Origin: Metabacillus sp. FJAT-52054
GTDB lineage: Bacteria > Bacillota > Bacilli > Bacillales > Bacillaceae
Direction: 5' to 3'
NCBI RefSeq assembly: GCF_037201815.1
Contig: NZ_CP147407.1
Coordinates: 1,868,723 to 1,932,722, forward strand
DNA: 64,000 nt
Under the pieces are notes generated by a model. It ran no database searches. It was not told the origin of the DNA and was given only the letters and a program-made list of their open reading frames with translations. Positions 8,262 through 17,663 of this stretch are shown here, piece by piece. The stretch's first letter is position 1; each line of letters begins with the position of its first letter. The position numbers and the translations under genes are program-made.

Positions 8262-9854
8262 ATGAATCAAAAGCTTAAAGAAATAGGTGAAAAAATCCTC
8301 CTGTTCTGGAGGGGGAAATCAAAAGGTCAAAAAGGAATGGTGATTGGGAGTTTCCTCGCAGCAGTTATCCTGATTTCCGTTCTGGCCTTCTTTTTATCCA
8401 GGCCGAATCTGGTGCCTTTATATAAAGAACTAACACTTGAAGAATCCGGTCAGATTAAAGAAACACTTGACGGAAGAGGGGTTCAATCTGAAATTGCAGA
8501 CAGCGGAACGACGATTCTCGTACCGGCTGAAATGGTAAACAGCTTGAAAGTGGATCTTGCTGCCGAAGGACTTCCGGAGAGCGGTACGATCGACTATTCG
8601 TTCTTTGGACAAAATGTCGGGTTCGGGATGACAGACAATGAATTCGATGTATTGAAACTGAAGGCAACCCAAACAGAGCTTGCAAACCTCATTAAAGGGA
8701 TTGAGGGAGTGAAGGATGCGAGTGTCATGATCAATCTCCCCCAGGAAACTGTCTTTGTCGGTGAGGAAGCAGAACAAGCCTCTGCTTCCATAGTAGTGAC
8801 GATGAAGCCCGGGAATAAATTGGATCAGACAAGAGTGGACGCTCTTTATCATCTCGTATCTAAAAGTGTACCGAATCTCCCTGCTGATAATATCGTCATA
8901 ATGGACGATAATTTTAACTATTTCAACCAAAATAAGGAAAATGATCCAACCGTAAGCAATTATGCCAGCCAGCATGATATCAAGATGGGGATCGAGCGGG
9001 ATTTGCAGCAGCAGGTGCAGAAAATGCTTGGAACGATGATCGGTCAAGATAAAGTAGTTGTTTCTGTAACAACAGATCTTGACTTTACCCAGGAAAACCG
9101 GGAAGAGAATTTAGTCGAGCCTGTGGATAAAGAGAATATGGCTGGAATCCAGGTCAGCGCAGAGCGTATTTCAGAAGCCTATACCGGAGACGGTGCGCAG
9201 GCAGCCGGAGGTACAGCAGGAACAAATGAAGGGGACGTTCCGAATTATGAACAATCTGCTCAAAACGGTAATGGAAATTACGAGCGGACTGAAGAACGGA
9301 TCAACAATGAGGTTAACAGAATAAAAAAACAGATTGTTGAAAGCCCATATAAAATAAGAGATTTGGGGATTCAGGTAATGGTTGAACCTCCCAATCCTAA
9401 AAATCCCGGATCCATACCACAGGAAAGAGTAGATGATATAAGGCAGATGCTGTCTACAATCGTCCGTACTTCTATTAATAAAGATGCAAATGCGAATCCA
9501 ATTTCAGATCAGGATATCGAAAGCAAGATTGTTGTATCTGTTCAGCCATTCGCAGGAAAGATGCAAGCACTTGATAATGCATCATCACCCGCCATTCCTA
9601 TGTGGGTATATATTGCCGGAGGTGCGCTCCTGGCTGTCATACTATTGCTTATTTTCCTTCTCTTCCGAAAAAGAAGAAAAGAAGATGAGTACGAGTATGA
9701 AGAAGAACTGGTTACGATTCCAATTAATGTACCTGATGTGAACGAAGAATCGGAATCAGAAGCAACGGTAAGAAGAAAGCAGCTTGAAAAGCTGGCAAAA
9801 GAGAAGCCGGAAGACTTTGCGAAGCTCCTCAGAACCTGGCTCTCTGAAGAGTAA
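8262..9854 (+). CDS. fliF: Flagellar MS-ring protein FliF
   Basis: Membrane protein that forms the MS-ring, the platform for the C-ring and export gate. It is 530 aa. The first transmembrane helix (VIGSFLAAVILISVLAFFLS) is at about residues 27-46 and the second (IPMWVYIAGGALLAVILLLI) at about 444-463. Between them are two periplasmic ring-building domains, the first (YscJ-like) holding LANLIKGIEGVKDASVMINL. The C-terminal cytoplasmic tail, ending FAKLLRTWLSEE, binds FliG. The start has GGGGGAACGGAAAG upstream. Confidence 0.97.
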   Translation: MNQKLKEIGEKILLFWRGKSKGQKGMVIGSFLAAVILISVLAFFLSRPNLVPLYKELTLEESGQIKETLDGRGVQSEIADSGTTILVPAEMVNSLKVDLAAEGLPESGTIDYSFFGQNVGFGMTDNEFDVLKLKATQTELANLIKGIEGVKDASVMINLPQETVFVGEEAEQASASIVVTMKPGNKLDQTRVDALYHLVSKSVPNLPADNIVIMDDNFNYFNQNKENDPTVSNYASQHDIKMGIERDLQQQVQKMLGTMIGQDKVVVSVTTDLDFTQENREENLVEPVDKENMAGIQVSAERISEAYTGDGAQAAGGTAGTNEGDVPNYEQSAQNGNGNYERTEERINNEVNRIKKQIVESPYKIRDLGIQVMVEPPNPKNPGSIPQERVDDIRQMLSTIVRTSINKDANANPISDQDIESKIVVSVQPFAGKMQALDNASSPAIPMWVYIAGGALLAVILLLIFLLFRKRRKEDEYEYEEELVTIPINVPDVNEESESEATVRRKQLEKLAKEKPEDFAKLLRTWLSEE

Positions 9855-9869
9855 GGAGGAATGTGATAC

Positions 9870-10886
9870 GTGGCAAGGCGGGATCAAACAAAACTATCAG
9901 GAAAACAAAAAGCGGCCATTCTCTTAATCTCACTTGGACCGGATGTGTCTGCTTCTGTTTACAAACATTTATCGGAGGAAGAAATTGAACGGCTGACTCT
10001 TGAAATCTCAGGAGTAAGGACCGTTGATTCCATTAAGAAAGAAGATATTTTAGAAGAATTCCATGAAATTGCAATGGCTCAGGACTTTATATCTTCAGGT
10101 GGGATTGCCTATGCGAAGGAAGTGCTGGAGCGGGCGCTTGGTGAAGAGAGAGCAACATCAATTATCAGCAGGCTAACTTCCACTCTTCAAGTTAAGCCAT
10201 TTGACTTTGCAAGAAAAGCAGAACCGACTCAAATTCTTAATTTTATTCAAAATGAACACCCTCAAACCATCTCATTGATTTTGTCCTATCTGGACCCGGT
10301 TCAGGCAGGGCAAATTCTTTCCGAACTTCCTCAAGAGGTTCAGGCAGACATAGCAAGGAGGATTGCTGTAATGGATCGGACTTCTCCTGAGATCATTTAT
10401 GAGGTGGAACAAATACTGGAGAAGAAATTGTCTTCAGCCTTTACCCAGGACTACACCCAGACAGGCGGAGTCGAAGCGGTGGTTGAGGTACTGAATGGAG
10501 TAGATCGAAGCACGGAAAGAACCATTCTGGATGCTCTTGAAATTCAGGATCCTGAACTTGCGGAAGAAATAAAGAAACGAATGTTTGTATTTGAAGACAT
10601 CGTTACACTTGATAATCGCGCTATACAGCGTGTAATACGTGATGTTGATAATGAAGATCTTAAGCTGTCACTTAAAGTGGCGAGTGAAGAAGTCAGAGAA
10701 ATTGTCTTTAAGAACATGTCTGCGAGAATGGCTGAAACGTTCAGGGAAGAGATGGAATATATGGGGCCTGTCCGTTTGAGAGATGTTGAAGAATCTCAAT
10801 CAAGAATTGTTGGGGTAATCCGCAGACTGGAAGAGAATGGTGAAATCGTAGTTGCCCGAGGCGGAGGAGACGATATCATTGTCTAA
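9870..10886 (+). CDS. fliG: Flagellar motor switch protein FliG
   Basis: C-ring protein that transmits torque from the stator and binds FliF and FliM. It is 338 aa with a GTG start preceded by AAGGAGGAAT. The N-domain has KQKAAILLISLGP. The middle domain holds the EHPQTISLILSYL motif. The C-terminal torque helix contains charged residues in the region LKVASEEVREIVFKNMSARM. The fliH ribosome-binding site and start lie inside its 3' end. Confidence 0.97.
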   Translation: MARRDQTKLSGKQKAAILLISLGPDVSASVYKHLSEEEIERLTLEISGVRTVDSIKKEDILEEFHEIAMAQDFISSGGIAYAKEVLERALGEERATSIISRLTSTLQVKPFDFARKAEPTQILNFIQNEHPQTISLILSYLDPVQAGQILSELPQEVQADIARRIAVMDRTSPEIIYEVEQILEKKLSSAFTQDYTQTGGVEAVVEVLNGVDRSTERTILDALEIQDPELAEEIKKRMFVFEDIVTLDNRAIQRVIRDVDNEDLKLSLKVASEEVREIVFKNMSARMAETFREEMEYMGPVRLRDVEESQSRIVGVIRRLEENGEIVVARGGGDDIIV

Positions 10887-11628
10887 GCTTATCAAGTCAC
10901 GATTCTCAAGCCAGCAGACAGACTCTGCTGCCATTGTTCCAATTATGAAAATGGAGAATCCCCATTTACTTCAGGAAGAGATAGAAGAATCTGAACAAAT
11001 CAAACGTGCGAAAAGATTAAGCGAGCAAATCATCAGGGATGCACGTGCTGAAGAAGAATCTCTGCTCCAATCAATTGAAATGGCAAAACAAAATTGGGAA
11101 CATGAAAAAATGGCTTTAGAAGAAGAGGCAAGGCAGTCAGGCTACCAGGAAGGTCTTGCTTACGGCAGAGAAGATGGATACCAACAAGTTTCCCAAGCTA
11201 TAGATCAGGCAAACCAACTGGTTGAGCTGTCCCGTGCAGATTACCTGGAAAAAGTAGAATCAGCAGAAGAAACAATTGTTGCACTGGCTGTGAAGATGGC
11301 GGAAAAAATCATCGGAACCTACTTAAATGAACAGCCTGATCAAATGATTGATATCGTGAAGCAGCTTCTAAAGGAAGTAAAGGATTATGATGAAATCAAA
11401 ATTTTTGTACACCCGGAACGATATGAATATGTACGCTCCCAGAAAGGTGAGTTAAAACAGCTTCTCACAAATGAGCAGGAATTGTTTTTGTACATGGATG
11501 ACGGGTTATCACCTTTTGATTGTTTCGTAGAAACGTCCTTCGGCAGAATTGATGCTTCTGTGGATACTCAGCTTAAACAGCTTGAAAAGCAGCTTCTGGA
11601 AAGACTGGGAGAGGCGGAGACTTCATGA
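10879..11628 (+). CDS. fliH: Flagellar export apparatus protein FliH
   Basis: Regulator of the FliI export ATPase. It escorts FliI to the export gate and resembles the peripheral stalk of F-type ATPases. I start it at TTG 10879 (MSKLIKSRFSS), which overlaps the end of fliG by 8 nt and follows GGAGGAG by 9 nt. An earlier in-frame TTG at 10852 lacks this site. The N-terminal half is a charged coiled coil (about residues 40-140, including GYQEGLAYGREDGYQQ). The C-terminal domain (ALAVKMAEKIIGTYL onward) is FliH/VATPase-E-like. Confidence 0.93.
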   Translation: MSKLIKSRFSSQQTDSAAIVPIMKMENPHLLQEEIEESEQIKRAKRLSEQIIRDARAEEESLLQSIEMAKQNWEHEKMALEEEARQSGYQEGLAYGREDGYQQVSQAIDQANQLVELSRADYLEKVESAEETIVALAVKMAEKIIGTYLNEQPDQMIDIVKQLLKEVKDYDEIKIFVHPERYEYVRSQKGELKQLLTNEQELFLYMDDGLSPFDCFVETSFGRIDASVDTQLKQLEKQLLERLGEAETS

Positions 11629-12944
11629 AAGCGGCTGATCTGCTAAACGTTGTGGAAATGCTTGATTCATATAAACGATTCGGCAAGGTTAAAAGAGTGG
11701 TCGGCTTAATGATTGAGTCCAGAGGTCCTGCAAGTTCGATTGGGGACTTATGCTACATCCATACAGGGGCGGGAAAGACGAAAAGAATTCCGGCTGAAGT
11801 AGTTGGTTTCAAAGATGAGAATGTTTTGCTGATGCCATTCTCACCCGTATCAGATATTTCGCCGGGCAGTATTGTAGAGGCAACAAAAGAACCTCTTCGT
11901 GTAATGGCGGGGATTCCGCTGATCGGATCTGTACTGGATGCTCTCGGGAAGCCTCTGGACGATGCCTCACTTCCAAAAGGCCTTTCTTATGTGGCGTCCG
12001 ACCAATCACCTCCCAATCCAATGAAAAGACCGCCGATCCATGAGCCGATGGAGGTGGGGGTTAAAGTTATTGACTCACTTTTAACGGTAGGCAAGGGCCA
12101 GCGGGTAGGGATCTTTGCGGGGAGCGGGGTTGGAAAAAGCACCCTGATGGGAATGATTGCTCGAAATACGAAAGCAGATTTAAACGTTATCGCACTTGTT
12201 GGGGAGCGCGGGCGGGAAGTACGGGAATTTATTGAACGTGACCTGGGACCTGAGGGCTTAAAGCGATCCATTGTCGTCGTAGCGACATCGGATCAGCCGG
12301 CTTTAATGAGGATGAAGGCTGCCTATACAGCTACAGCTATTGCTGAGTACTTCCGCGATACAGGAAGAGACGTAATGCTTATGATGGATTCTGTTACAAG
12401 GGTGGCGATGGCACAGCGTGAAATCGGACTGGCTATCGGAGAGCCGCCTACGACTAAAGGGTATACACCTTCTGTTTTCGCTATCTTGCCAAAGCTTTTA
12501 GAACGAACAGGAACAAATGAAAATGGATCGATTACAGCTTTCTATACCGTGCTTGTTGATGGGGACGACATGAATGAACCTATTGCTGATACGGTCAGGG
12601 GAATCTTGGACGGGCACTTTGTGCTTGACCGGGCTCTTGCAAATAAGGGCCAGTTTCCAGCGATTAATGTCCTGAAAAGCATTAGCAGGGTGATGAATCA
12701 GCTCGTGCCATCCGAACATAGACATGCAGCAAGTAAACTTCGGGAATATCTTTCTACTTACCTGAATTCAGAGGATTTGATAAATATTGGTGCCTACAAA
12801 AGAGGTTCATCAGCAGAAATTGATGAAGCAATTCGGCTGTACCCAGAGATTCTCGCTTTTTTAAAACAGGAAGTTCATGAAAATGTTTCTCTTAACGAAA
12901 GTGTGCATGAACTATTTACGAAAATGGAGATGAGTACTAACTAA
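11625..12944 (+). CDS. fliI: Flagellum-specific export ATPase FliI
   Basis: F1-beta-like ATPase that energises flagellar type III secretion. It is 439 aa. Walker A GSGVGKSTLMGMI is near residue 168. Other motifs are GERGREVREFIERDLG, Walker B DVMLMMDSVTRVAMAQREIG and the GYTPSVFAILPKLLERTG segment typical of type III ATPases. It overlaps fliH by 4 nt. Confidence 0.98.
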   Translation: MKAADLLNVVEMLDSYKRFGKVKRVVGLMIESRGPASSIGDLCYIHTGAGKTKRIPAEVVGFKDENVLLMPFSPVSDISPGSIVEATKEPLRVMAGIPLIGSVLDALGKPLDDASLPKGLSYVASDQSPPNPMKRPPIHEPMEVGVKVIDSLLTVGKGQRVGIFAGSGVGKSTLMGMIARNTKADLNVIALVGERGREVREFIERDLGPEGLKRSIVVVATSDQPALMRMKAAYTATAIAEYFRDTGRDVMLMMDSVTRVAMAQREIGLAIGEPPTTKGYTPSVFAILPKLLERTGTNENGSITAFYTVLVDGDDMNEPIADTVRGILDGHFVLDRALANKGQFPAINVLKSISRVMNQLVPSEHRHAASKLREYLSTYLNSEDLINIGAYKRGSSAEIDEAIRLYPEILAFLKQEVHENVSLNESVHELFTKMEMSTN

Positions 12945-13387
12945 TGGGATATACATTTCGTTTCCAAAAAATACTCGAGTTGAAGGAGAACGAAAAAGAG
13001 CAGCGGCTTTCGGAATACAACCGCTCAGTTCAGGACTTTGAAACTGCCGCAGAAAAGCTGTATGACTCTATGAAAAAAAAGGAAGTTCTTGAAGAAAACA
13101 CAAAGAAACGATTAACGAGCGGAATGGCTGTGCAGGAAATCCGGCATTATCAGCAATTTGTAACAAACCTGGACCGTGCGATTGAACACTATCAAAAACT
13201 GGTGATCGTCAGCAGGAACAAGATGCAGGAAAAGCAGGAAGTACTCATGGAAAGCAACTCAGAAGTCCGAAAGTTCGAAAAAATGAAAGAACGCCATATT
13301 GAAATGAATAAAGAAATGGAGAAACAAAACGATACAAGGAGCATGGATGACCTATCGATTCGATCGTTCATGTACCGGGAAATCTAG
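12944..13387 (+). CDS. fliJ: Flagellar export chaperone FliJ
   Basis: Coiled-coil protein (147 aa) that works with FliH/FliI, equivalent to the F1 gamma-subunit coiled coil. It begins MGYTFRFQKILELKENEKEQ, the FliJ signature, and is highly charged and helical throughout. The ATG shares one base with the fliI stop codon. Confidence 0.95.
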   Translation: MGYTFRFQKILELKENEKEQRLSEYNRSVQDFETAAEKLYDSMKKKEVLEENTKKRLTSGMAVQEIRHYQQFVTNLDRAIEHYQKLVIVSRNKMQEKQEVLMESNSEVRKFEKMKERHIEMNKEMEKQNDTRSMDDLSIRSFMYREI

Positions 13388-13397
13388 GTGAAGGAAG

Positions 13398-13988
13398 TTG
13401 GAAAATAATAAAAAAGAATACGGTAAATTTCAGTGGTTTCTTTTCGTCATCCTCATCCCTCTATTCTTCACAGTCACACTTGCAGCAATCATCCTATCTG
13501 TTGCAGGAATTAATGTAGCGGGAACAGCCGCAGAATGGATATCGAGCCTAACAGGTACTTCACAAAAAAATGAAGGACATGCTTCCCAATCTGTACCTGC
13601 GAACGGTGAACTGAAAAAGGCAGAAAAAGATAATAAAGAACTGGCAGCTTCCATTTCTGCACATAAACAGGAAATAAAAGCGATGGAAAATGACGTATTG
13701 CTTAAAGAAAAAAAGATTGCAAGTCTTTCTAAAGAAGTAGAGGACTTAAAAGCACAGCTGGAACAGAAAGCTTCAGTGAAAGCAGATCAAAAGGATATTG
13801 CAAAACTTTATGAAGGAATGTCAGCCAGTAAAGCAGCAAACATCCTGCCGCTTCTTGGAGAAGACGATGCGATGAAGATTCTCAATACCTTAAAAGATGA
13901 TCAAGTAACATCCATTCTTGAAAAAATGAGCCCAGAGAACGCCGCTTTATACACTGGAAAGCTTGCTGATTCTAAAGGAGGTGAATAA
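13398..13988 (+). CDS. ylxF: MotE/YlxF-family protein (MgtE N-domain-like)
   Basis: Protein of 196 aa with an N-terminal transmembrane segment (about residues 12-38), a coiled coil (about 70-130) and a C-terminal helical repeat resembling the MgtE intracellular N domain (GMSASKAANILPLLGEDDAM and a following LEKMSPENAA repeat). It matches B. subtilis YlxF in position between fliJ and fliK. Related MotE proteins help stabilise stators in other bacteria, so a basal-body-associated role is likely but not proven. It uses a TTG start after AGGTGAAGGA. Confidence 0.88.
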   Translation: MENNKKEYGKFQWFLFVILIPLFFTVTLAAIILSVAGINVAGTAAEWISSLTGTSQKNEGHASQSVPANGELKKAEKDNKELAASISAHKQEIKAMENDVLLKEKKIASLSKEVEDLKAQLEQKASVKADQKDIAKLYEGMSASKAANILPLLGEDDAMKILNTLKDDQVTSILEKMSPENAALYTGKLADSKGGE

Positions 13989-15245
13989 TTGTTGATTCGT
14001 TCCATTAACCAAATGGCTGCTCCTGCAGCTCAAATGAACGGAAGCAATCCATTGAACGGTCTTTCATTTCAGCAAATGTTAATCGGAGCATTTCCTCCTC
14101 CCAATATGGAAGGGGCAATAACAGAGAGCAGTCAGCTGCCCGATTCTGCTGATAAACAAACGATTGCTCCGATCACAAAAGAAACCCTATTGCTTCTTTT
14201 GGAAGGGCTTCAGAAACAGATTCATACTTTATTGAAAGAAGGAAGTCTGGAAGAAGACAAGATCGATGAGCTGGAAAACATTGCTTCAGAACTCTTTGCT
14301 TTTTTAACGCAGGAAAATGCTCCGGCTATGTATAGCAACCTGAAAGTCAATGCAGAGCTGCAGCAGAACGGGGCCAATCACAAACAGCACCATTTAAGCG
14401 AATGGCTGACTCCAGTCAAGGCGGGACATCTAATTGAAGTTTTGACTTCACTTGAAAAAGAAGGACAGCTGCCGGCAGGGCTTAAAGCTTTGCTCACAAG
14501 CCTTGCTGAGAAAAAAACGGGTCCTGATACAGCTGCTGCTTTCATACAGAGCGCTTTGAAAAAAACAGGATCTGTCCATCAGCAATCGGCGGCTTCTGCA
14601 GCTGATATCGTTTCTTCAACTATTAATAAAGCCTATCCATTATCTGCTGCATCAGGAAAAAGCGTTCACTTATCATCTGGAGCAGAAACAGGCGCTCATT
14701 TATCTTCAACAATTGAAAAAATCAATCCTTTATCCAATGAAACCGCAAATTTCACCACTCAATCACCTTTAGCCAAGCCCGAGCAGCTCTTGCTATTTGT
14801 AAAAACTGATCCAACTGGAAACAGGGTTAATCAGGAAGATATGATTCAGCAGATTCAGCAGCTTCTTACAAGAAGTAAATTTATTGCTGTAAATGGTTCC
14901 GAGAAGCTTTTTCTTAAATTGTACCCTGAGCATTTAGGCGAACTGCGAATTGAAATTATGCAGTCCGACGGGAAATGGATGGCTAAATTTACCGCTGGAA
15001 GCTTAATGGTCAAAGAAGTGATTGAAAGCCATCTTCATCAACTCAAACAAGGCCTCACAGCTCAGCATATACAAATGGAAAAAATTGAAGTGCTGCAATC
15101 CTTTACTTCTCCAAGCAGAGATCTTCCTCAGGATCAAGGGGAACGCGGCAGACACAGCGGGCACTCAAATCGTGAAAATCCTAAAGACGATTCTCTCGAA
15201 CGATCTTTTGAGGACTCCCTGAAAGAAGAATTAAACAATGAATAA
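13989..15245 (+). CDS. fliK: Flagellar hook-length control protein FliK
   Basis: Secreted molecular ruler that switches export specificity when the hook is complete. It is 418 aa. The N-terminal and central part is low-complexity and rich in Ser, Ala and Gln, as in other FliK proteins. The conserved C-terminal domain has LKLYPEHLGELRIEI and the MVKEVIESHLHQLKQGL helix, followed by a polar tail. The TTG start is preceded by GGAGGTGAA; a second TTG one codon downstream is possible. It abuts ylxF directly. Confidence 0.93.
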   Translation: MLIRSINQMAAPAAQMNGSNPLNGLSFQQMLIGAFPPPNMEGAITESSQLPDSADKQTIAPITKETLLLLLEGLQKQIHTLLKEGSLEEDKIDELENIASELFAFLTQENAPAMYSNLKVNAELQQNGANHKQHHLSEWLTPVKAGHLIEVLTSLEKEGQLPAGLKALLTSLAEKKTGPDTAAAFIQSALKKTGSVHQQSAASAADIVSSTINKAYPLSAASGKSVHLSSGAETGAHLSSTIEKINPLSNETANFTTQSPLAKPEQLLLFVKTDPTGNRVNQEDMIQQIQQLLTRSKFIAVNGSEKLFLKLYPEHLGELRIEIMQSDGKWMAKFTAGSLMVKEVIESHLHQLKQGLTAQHIQMEKIEVLQSFTSPSRDLPQDQGERGRHSGHSNRENPKDDSLERSFEDSLKEELNNE

Positions 15246-15260
15246 TGGCAGGTGACAAAA

Positions 15261-15716
15261 TTGGAAACGAAAATTGATTCATCCTCTATGCTTTCAAGTA
15301 TCAAAAAGGAAGAAAGAAAACCATCAGATGTACTTGGCAAGGATGATTTCCTGAAAATTCTGATGAGTCAGCTTCAAAACCAGGATCCTTTAAATCCAAT
15401 GGAAGACAAGGAATTTATCTCTCAAATGGCCTCCTTTTCATCCCTGGAACAGATGACCAACATGAATAAAACAATGCAGGATTTCATCACCTCTCAGTCA
15501 GGAAGTTCCATACTTCAGTACAGCACACTGATTGGAAAAGAAATTACCTATTCATACAAGGAAACAGACAATGACGGAAATACAGCTGTTAAAGAAGGCA
15601 AACAAACTGTTAAAGCAATCAGTCAGAAAAACAATGAAGTGACACTCGAACTGATGGATGGAACGATCATTTATAAAGATGAAATCGTTAAGGTGTCTGA
15701 TAAAGGCAGCGAGTAA
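15261..15716 (+). CDS. flgD: Flagellar hook-capping scaffold protein FlgD
   Basis: Scaffold cap needed to polymerise the hook. The diagnostic block [19 protein letters not shown] is near residue 28, followed by [14 protein letters not shown]. At about 151 aa it is the short form, lacking the large C-terminal tudor/FNIII-like extension of enteric FlgD, as in Bacillus. I choose TTG 15261 because AGGTGA precedes it by 5 nt; a GTG at 15252 is in frame but lacks a good ribosome-binding site. Confidence 0.93.
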   Translation: METKIDSSSMLSSIKKEERKPSDVLGKDDFLKILMSQLQNQDPLNPMEDKEFISQMASFSSLEQMTNMNKTMQDFITSQSGSSILQYSTLIGKEITYSYKETDNDGNTAVKEGKQTVKAISQKNNEVTLELMDGTIIYKDEIVKVSDKGSE

Positions 15717-15718
15717 GG

Positions 15719-16075
15719 ATGGAAAATGGAATTGAAAAACTCAAACACCTTCCGCTGTCTCTATACAGACCCATTCAAAAAAAGCAAAACGACACAAGTT
15801 TTCAAACTCTTTTTCAAGAAAAACTGACCATTAGCAAGCATGCTAGAGCACGATTAGATGAGCGAAACATTGTCATCTCAGATGAAAAATGGAATTTGAT
15901 GGAGGACAGGCTTTCCGAAGCAAAGCAAAAGGGTATTCAGGATGCGCTTTTTCTATCAAATGAAGGAGCTTTCATCATCAGTGTGAAAAATTCCACGCTG
16001 ATTACTGCCATGAATCGAAAAGAAGCAGCGTCTCAGATTTTTACGAATATTAACGGAACAATCTTATTGGATTAA
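15719..16075 (+). CDS. TIGR02530-type flagellar operon protein, function unknown
   Basis: Protein of 118 aa between flgD and flgE. The central block LTISKHARARLDERNI and the ending AFIISVKNSTLITAMNRKEA match the small conserved 'flagellar operon protein' family (TIGR02530) found at this position in many Firmicutes. No signal peptide, membrane segment or catalytic motif is visible. Its placement suggests a role in hook or rod assembly. From memory, this gene is not annotated at this place in B. subtilis 168. Confidence 0.82.
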   Translation: MENGIEKLKHLPLSLYRPIQKKQNDTSFQTLFQEKLTISKHARARLDERNIVISDEKWNLMEDRLSEAKQKGIQDALFLSNEGAFIISVKNSTLITAMNRKEAASQIFTNINGTILLD

Positions 16076-16151
16076 CGGCTGGACCCGTCAAGGGAAGCCT
16101 GGCTGCCGACTGATTGAAGCAGTCATCCATAAAAAAATGGGGGAATTGAAA

Positions 16152-16952
16152 ATGCTAAGATCTTTATATTCAGGAATAAGCGGAATGAAAAACTTTCAGA
16201 CAAAGCTTGATGTTATTGGGAATAACATTTCAAATGTGAATACTTACGGTTTTAAGAAGGGCAGAACGATATTTCAAGATCTTTACAGCCAGTCGATCAC
16301 TGGGGCGAGTGCACCAGCAGGAACAATGGGAGGCACAAACCCAAGTCAGGTAGGACTTGGTTCACAGCTTGCTTCAATCGATACCATTCACACAGGTGGA
16401 AGCCTGCAGACGACGGGAAGGAATTTAGATTTGGCTATTTCCGGGGATGGATTTTTTCAGGTTGCTGAAACTGGGAAATTCGGTGCACCTTTATATACGA
16501 GAGCAGGTAACTTTTATTTAGACAATAAGGGCGATATTGTTACGTCCGAAGGGTTATATCTAAAAAGTACGGGCGGTGGAAAAATTACGATTCCTACTAC
16601 TGCCAAAAGCATGAGTGTTGGACAAGATGGAAATGTTTCATATGTTGATTCAACTGGTGCCATACAAACTGCTGGAACGATTGAGTTAGCAAAATTCCCG
16701 AATGTTGGAGGTCTGGAAAAATCAGGTTCCAACCTTTATATCGCCACTACCAATTCAGGCACAGCTGTTGTAGCTGCTCCTGGTCAATCAGGAATCGGCT
16801 TAGTACAAGCTGGATCTCTTGAAATGTCAAACGTAGATCTCTCAGAAGAATTCACTGAAATGATTGTTGCCCAAAGAGGATTTCAATCTAATACGAAAAT
16901 CATTACGACATCAGATGAAATTCTCCAGGAGCTTATGAATCTAAAACGATAA
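16152..16952 (+). CDS. flgE: Flagellar hook protein FlgE (FlgG-like)
   Basis: Hook subunit. The start is ATG 16152 ([20 protein letters not shown]), 7 nt after GGGGGA. The rod/hook motif [19 protein letters not shown] is near residue 28, and the C-terminal [20 protein letters not shown] block is the FlgE/FlgG signature. At 266 aa it is the short, FlgG-sized form found in Bacillus, where this gene encodes the hook. The 76-nt gap before it shows only a weak GACTG/CAGTC hairpin. Confidence 0.93.
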   Translation: MLRSLYSGISGMKNFQTKLDVIGNNISNVNTYGFKKGRTIFQDLYSQSITGASAPAGTMGGTNPSQVGLGSQLASIDTIHTGGSLQTTGRNLDLAISGDGFFQVAETGKFGAPLYTRAGNFYLDNKGDIVTSEGLYLKSTGGGKITIPTTAKSMSVGQDGNVSYVDSTGAIQTAGTIELAKFPNVGGLEKSGSNLYIATTNSGTAVVAAPGQSGIGLVQAGSLEMSNVDLSEEFTEMIVAQRGFQSNTKIITTSDEILQELMNLKR

Positions 16953-16956
16953 GAAT

Positions 16957-16996
16957 GGGGGCAGGGAACAGCTTCTTTAAGCTGTTCCTGAACTTA
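16957..16996 (+). promoter_or_regulatory. Strong hairpin between Shine-Dalgarno and swrD start
   Basis: The stem GGAACAGCTT (16965-16974) and AAGCTGTTCC (16979-16988) has a CTTT loop and 10 perfect base pairs, extendable by CAG/CTG with one bulged base. GGGGG (16957-16961) lies 5' of it and the swrD ATG is 8 nt 3' of it. There is no T-tract, so it is not a standard terminator. Folding would bring GGGGG within normal reach of the ATG. Confidence 0.6.
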
Positions 16997-17218
16997 ATGA
17001 TTAAAGTGACCCGTTTAACCGGACAGCCATTTTACTTAAATGCTTTACAGATTGAGTTAGTAGAGTCATTCCCTGATACAGCTATTACCTTAACCAACGG
17101 CAGAAAATTCATTGTGAAAGAAAAAGAAGAAGAAGTGATTGAGCGGATGACAAATTTTTATCGGGAAATTGGCCTTTTAGCCATGACGAACAAGCTAAAG
17201 GAGCAGGAAAATGAATAA
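16997..17218 (+). CDS. swrD: SwrD/FlbD-family flagellar protein
   Basis: Small protein (73 aa) starting [20 protein letters not shown], the FlbD/YlzI signature. In B. subtilis SwrD is needed for full flagellar torque and swarming. No ribosome-binding site lies directly before ATG 16997: a 13-bp-class hairpin fills the space and GGGGG lies beyond it. An in-frame ATG at 16955 would add 14 residues not typical of the family and also has no upstream ribosome-binding site. The gene overlaps fliL by 8 nt. Confidence 0.88.
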   Translation: MIKVTRLTGQPFYLNALQIELVESFPDTAITLTNGRKFIVKEKEEEVIERMTNFYREIGLLAMTNKLKEQENE

Positions 17219-17636
17219 AAAGCTATTATCCATTATGTTTATCATTATTACCTCTATTACGCTGATTGGAGTTGCGGCATTAGCGGTAATGACTAATTTT
17301 TTTGAGAAAGACACATCAGGAGCGCCAACCATTGATGAAATAGTGGAGGCTTCTGTTGAAGTTCCTGAGCTTACGACAAATCTTGCAAGCGGGAATATCG
17401 TCCGGATTTCCCTAAAGTTAGAAACAGATTCAAAGAAAGCAAAGGAAGAGCTTGAAAAAAGAGAGTTTCAGGTAAAGGATGTCATCATCTCGGAATTAAG
17501 CAATATGAACGCTAAACAGCTTGCAGGAAAGAATGGCAAGGAATCGTTAAAGAAAACGATCATGGGAAGCATTAACAATCTGATGCAAGAAGGAAAAGTT
17601 GAGAAGGTCTACACTACCTCCTTCATCCTGCAATGA
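17211..17636 (+). CDS. fliL: Flagellar basal-body-associated protein FliL
   Basis: Single-pass membrane protein (141 aa) near the stators. The N-terminal transmembrane helix lies at about residues 5-28 ([20 protein letters not shown]) and is followed by an extracytoplasmic domain with [19 protein letters not shown] and the C-terminal [12 protein letters not shown], the usual FliL end. Confidence 0.95.
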   Translation: MNKKLLSIMFIIITSITLIGVAALAVMTNFFEKDTSGAPTIDEIVEASVEVPELTTNLASGNIVRISLKLETDSKKAKEELEKREFQVKDVIISELSNMNAKQLAGKNGKESLKKTIMGSINNLMQEGKVEKVYTTSFILQ

Positions 17637-17663
17637 TGAATATTTGTTTAAGGAGGTAACGTC

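Noticed and set aside
8430..9047. 205-codon minus-strand open frame inside fliF
   Set aside because: It lies wholly antisense to a clear FliF domain and has no recognisable motif or neighbours on that strand. It is a shadow of the coding frame.
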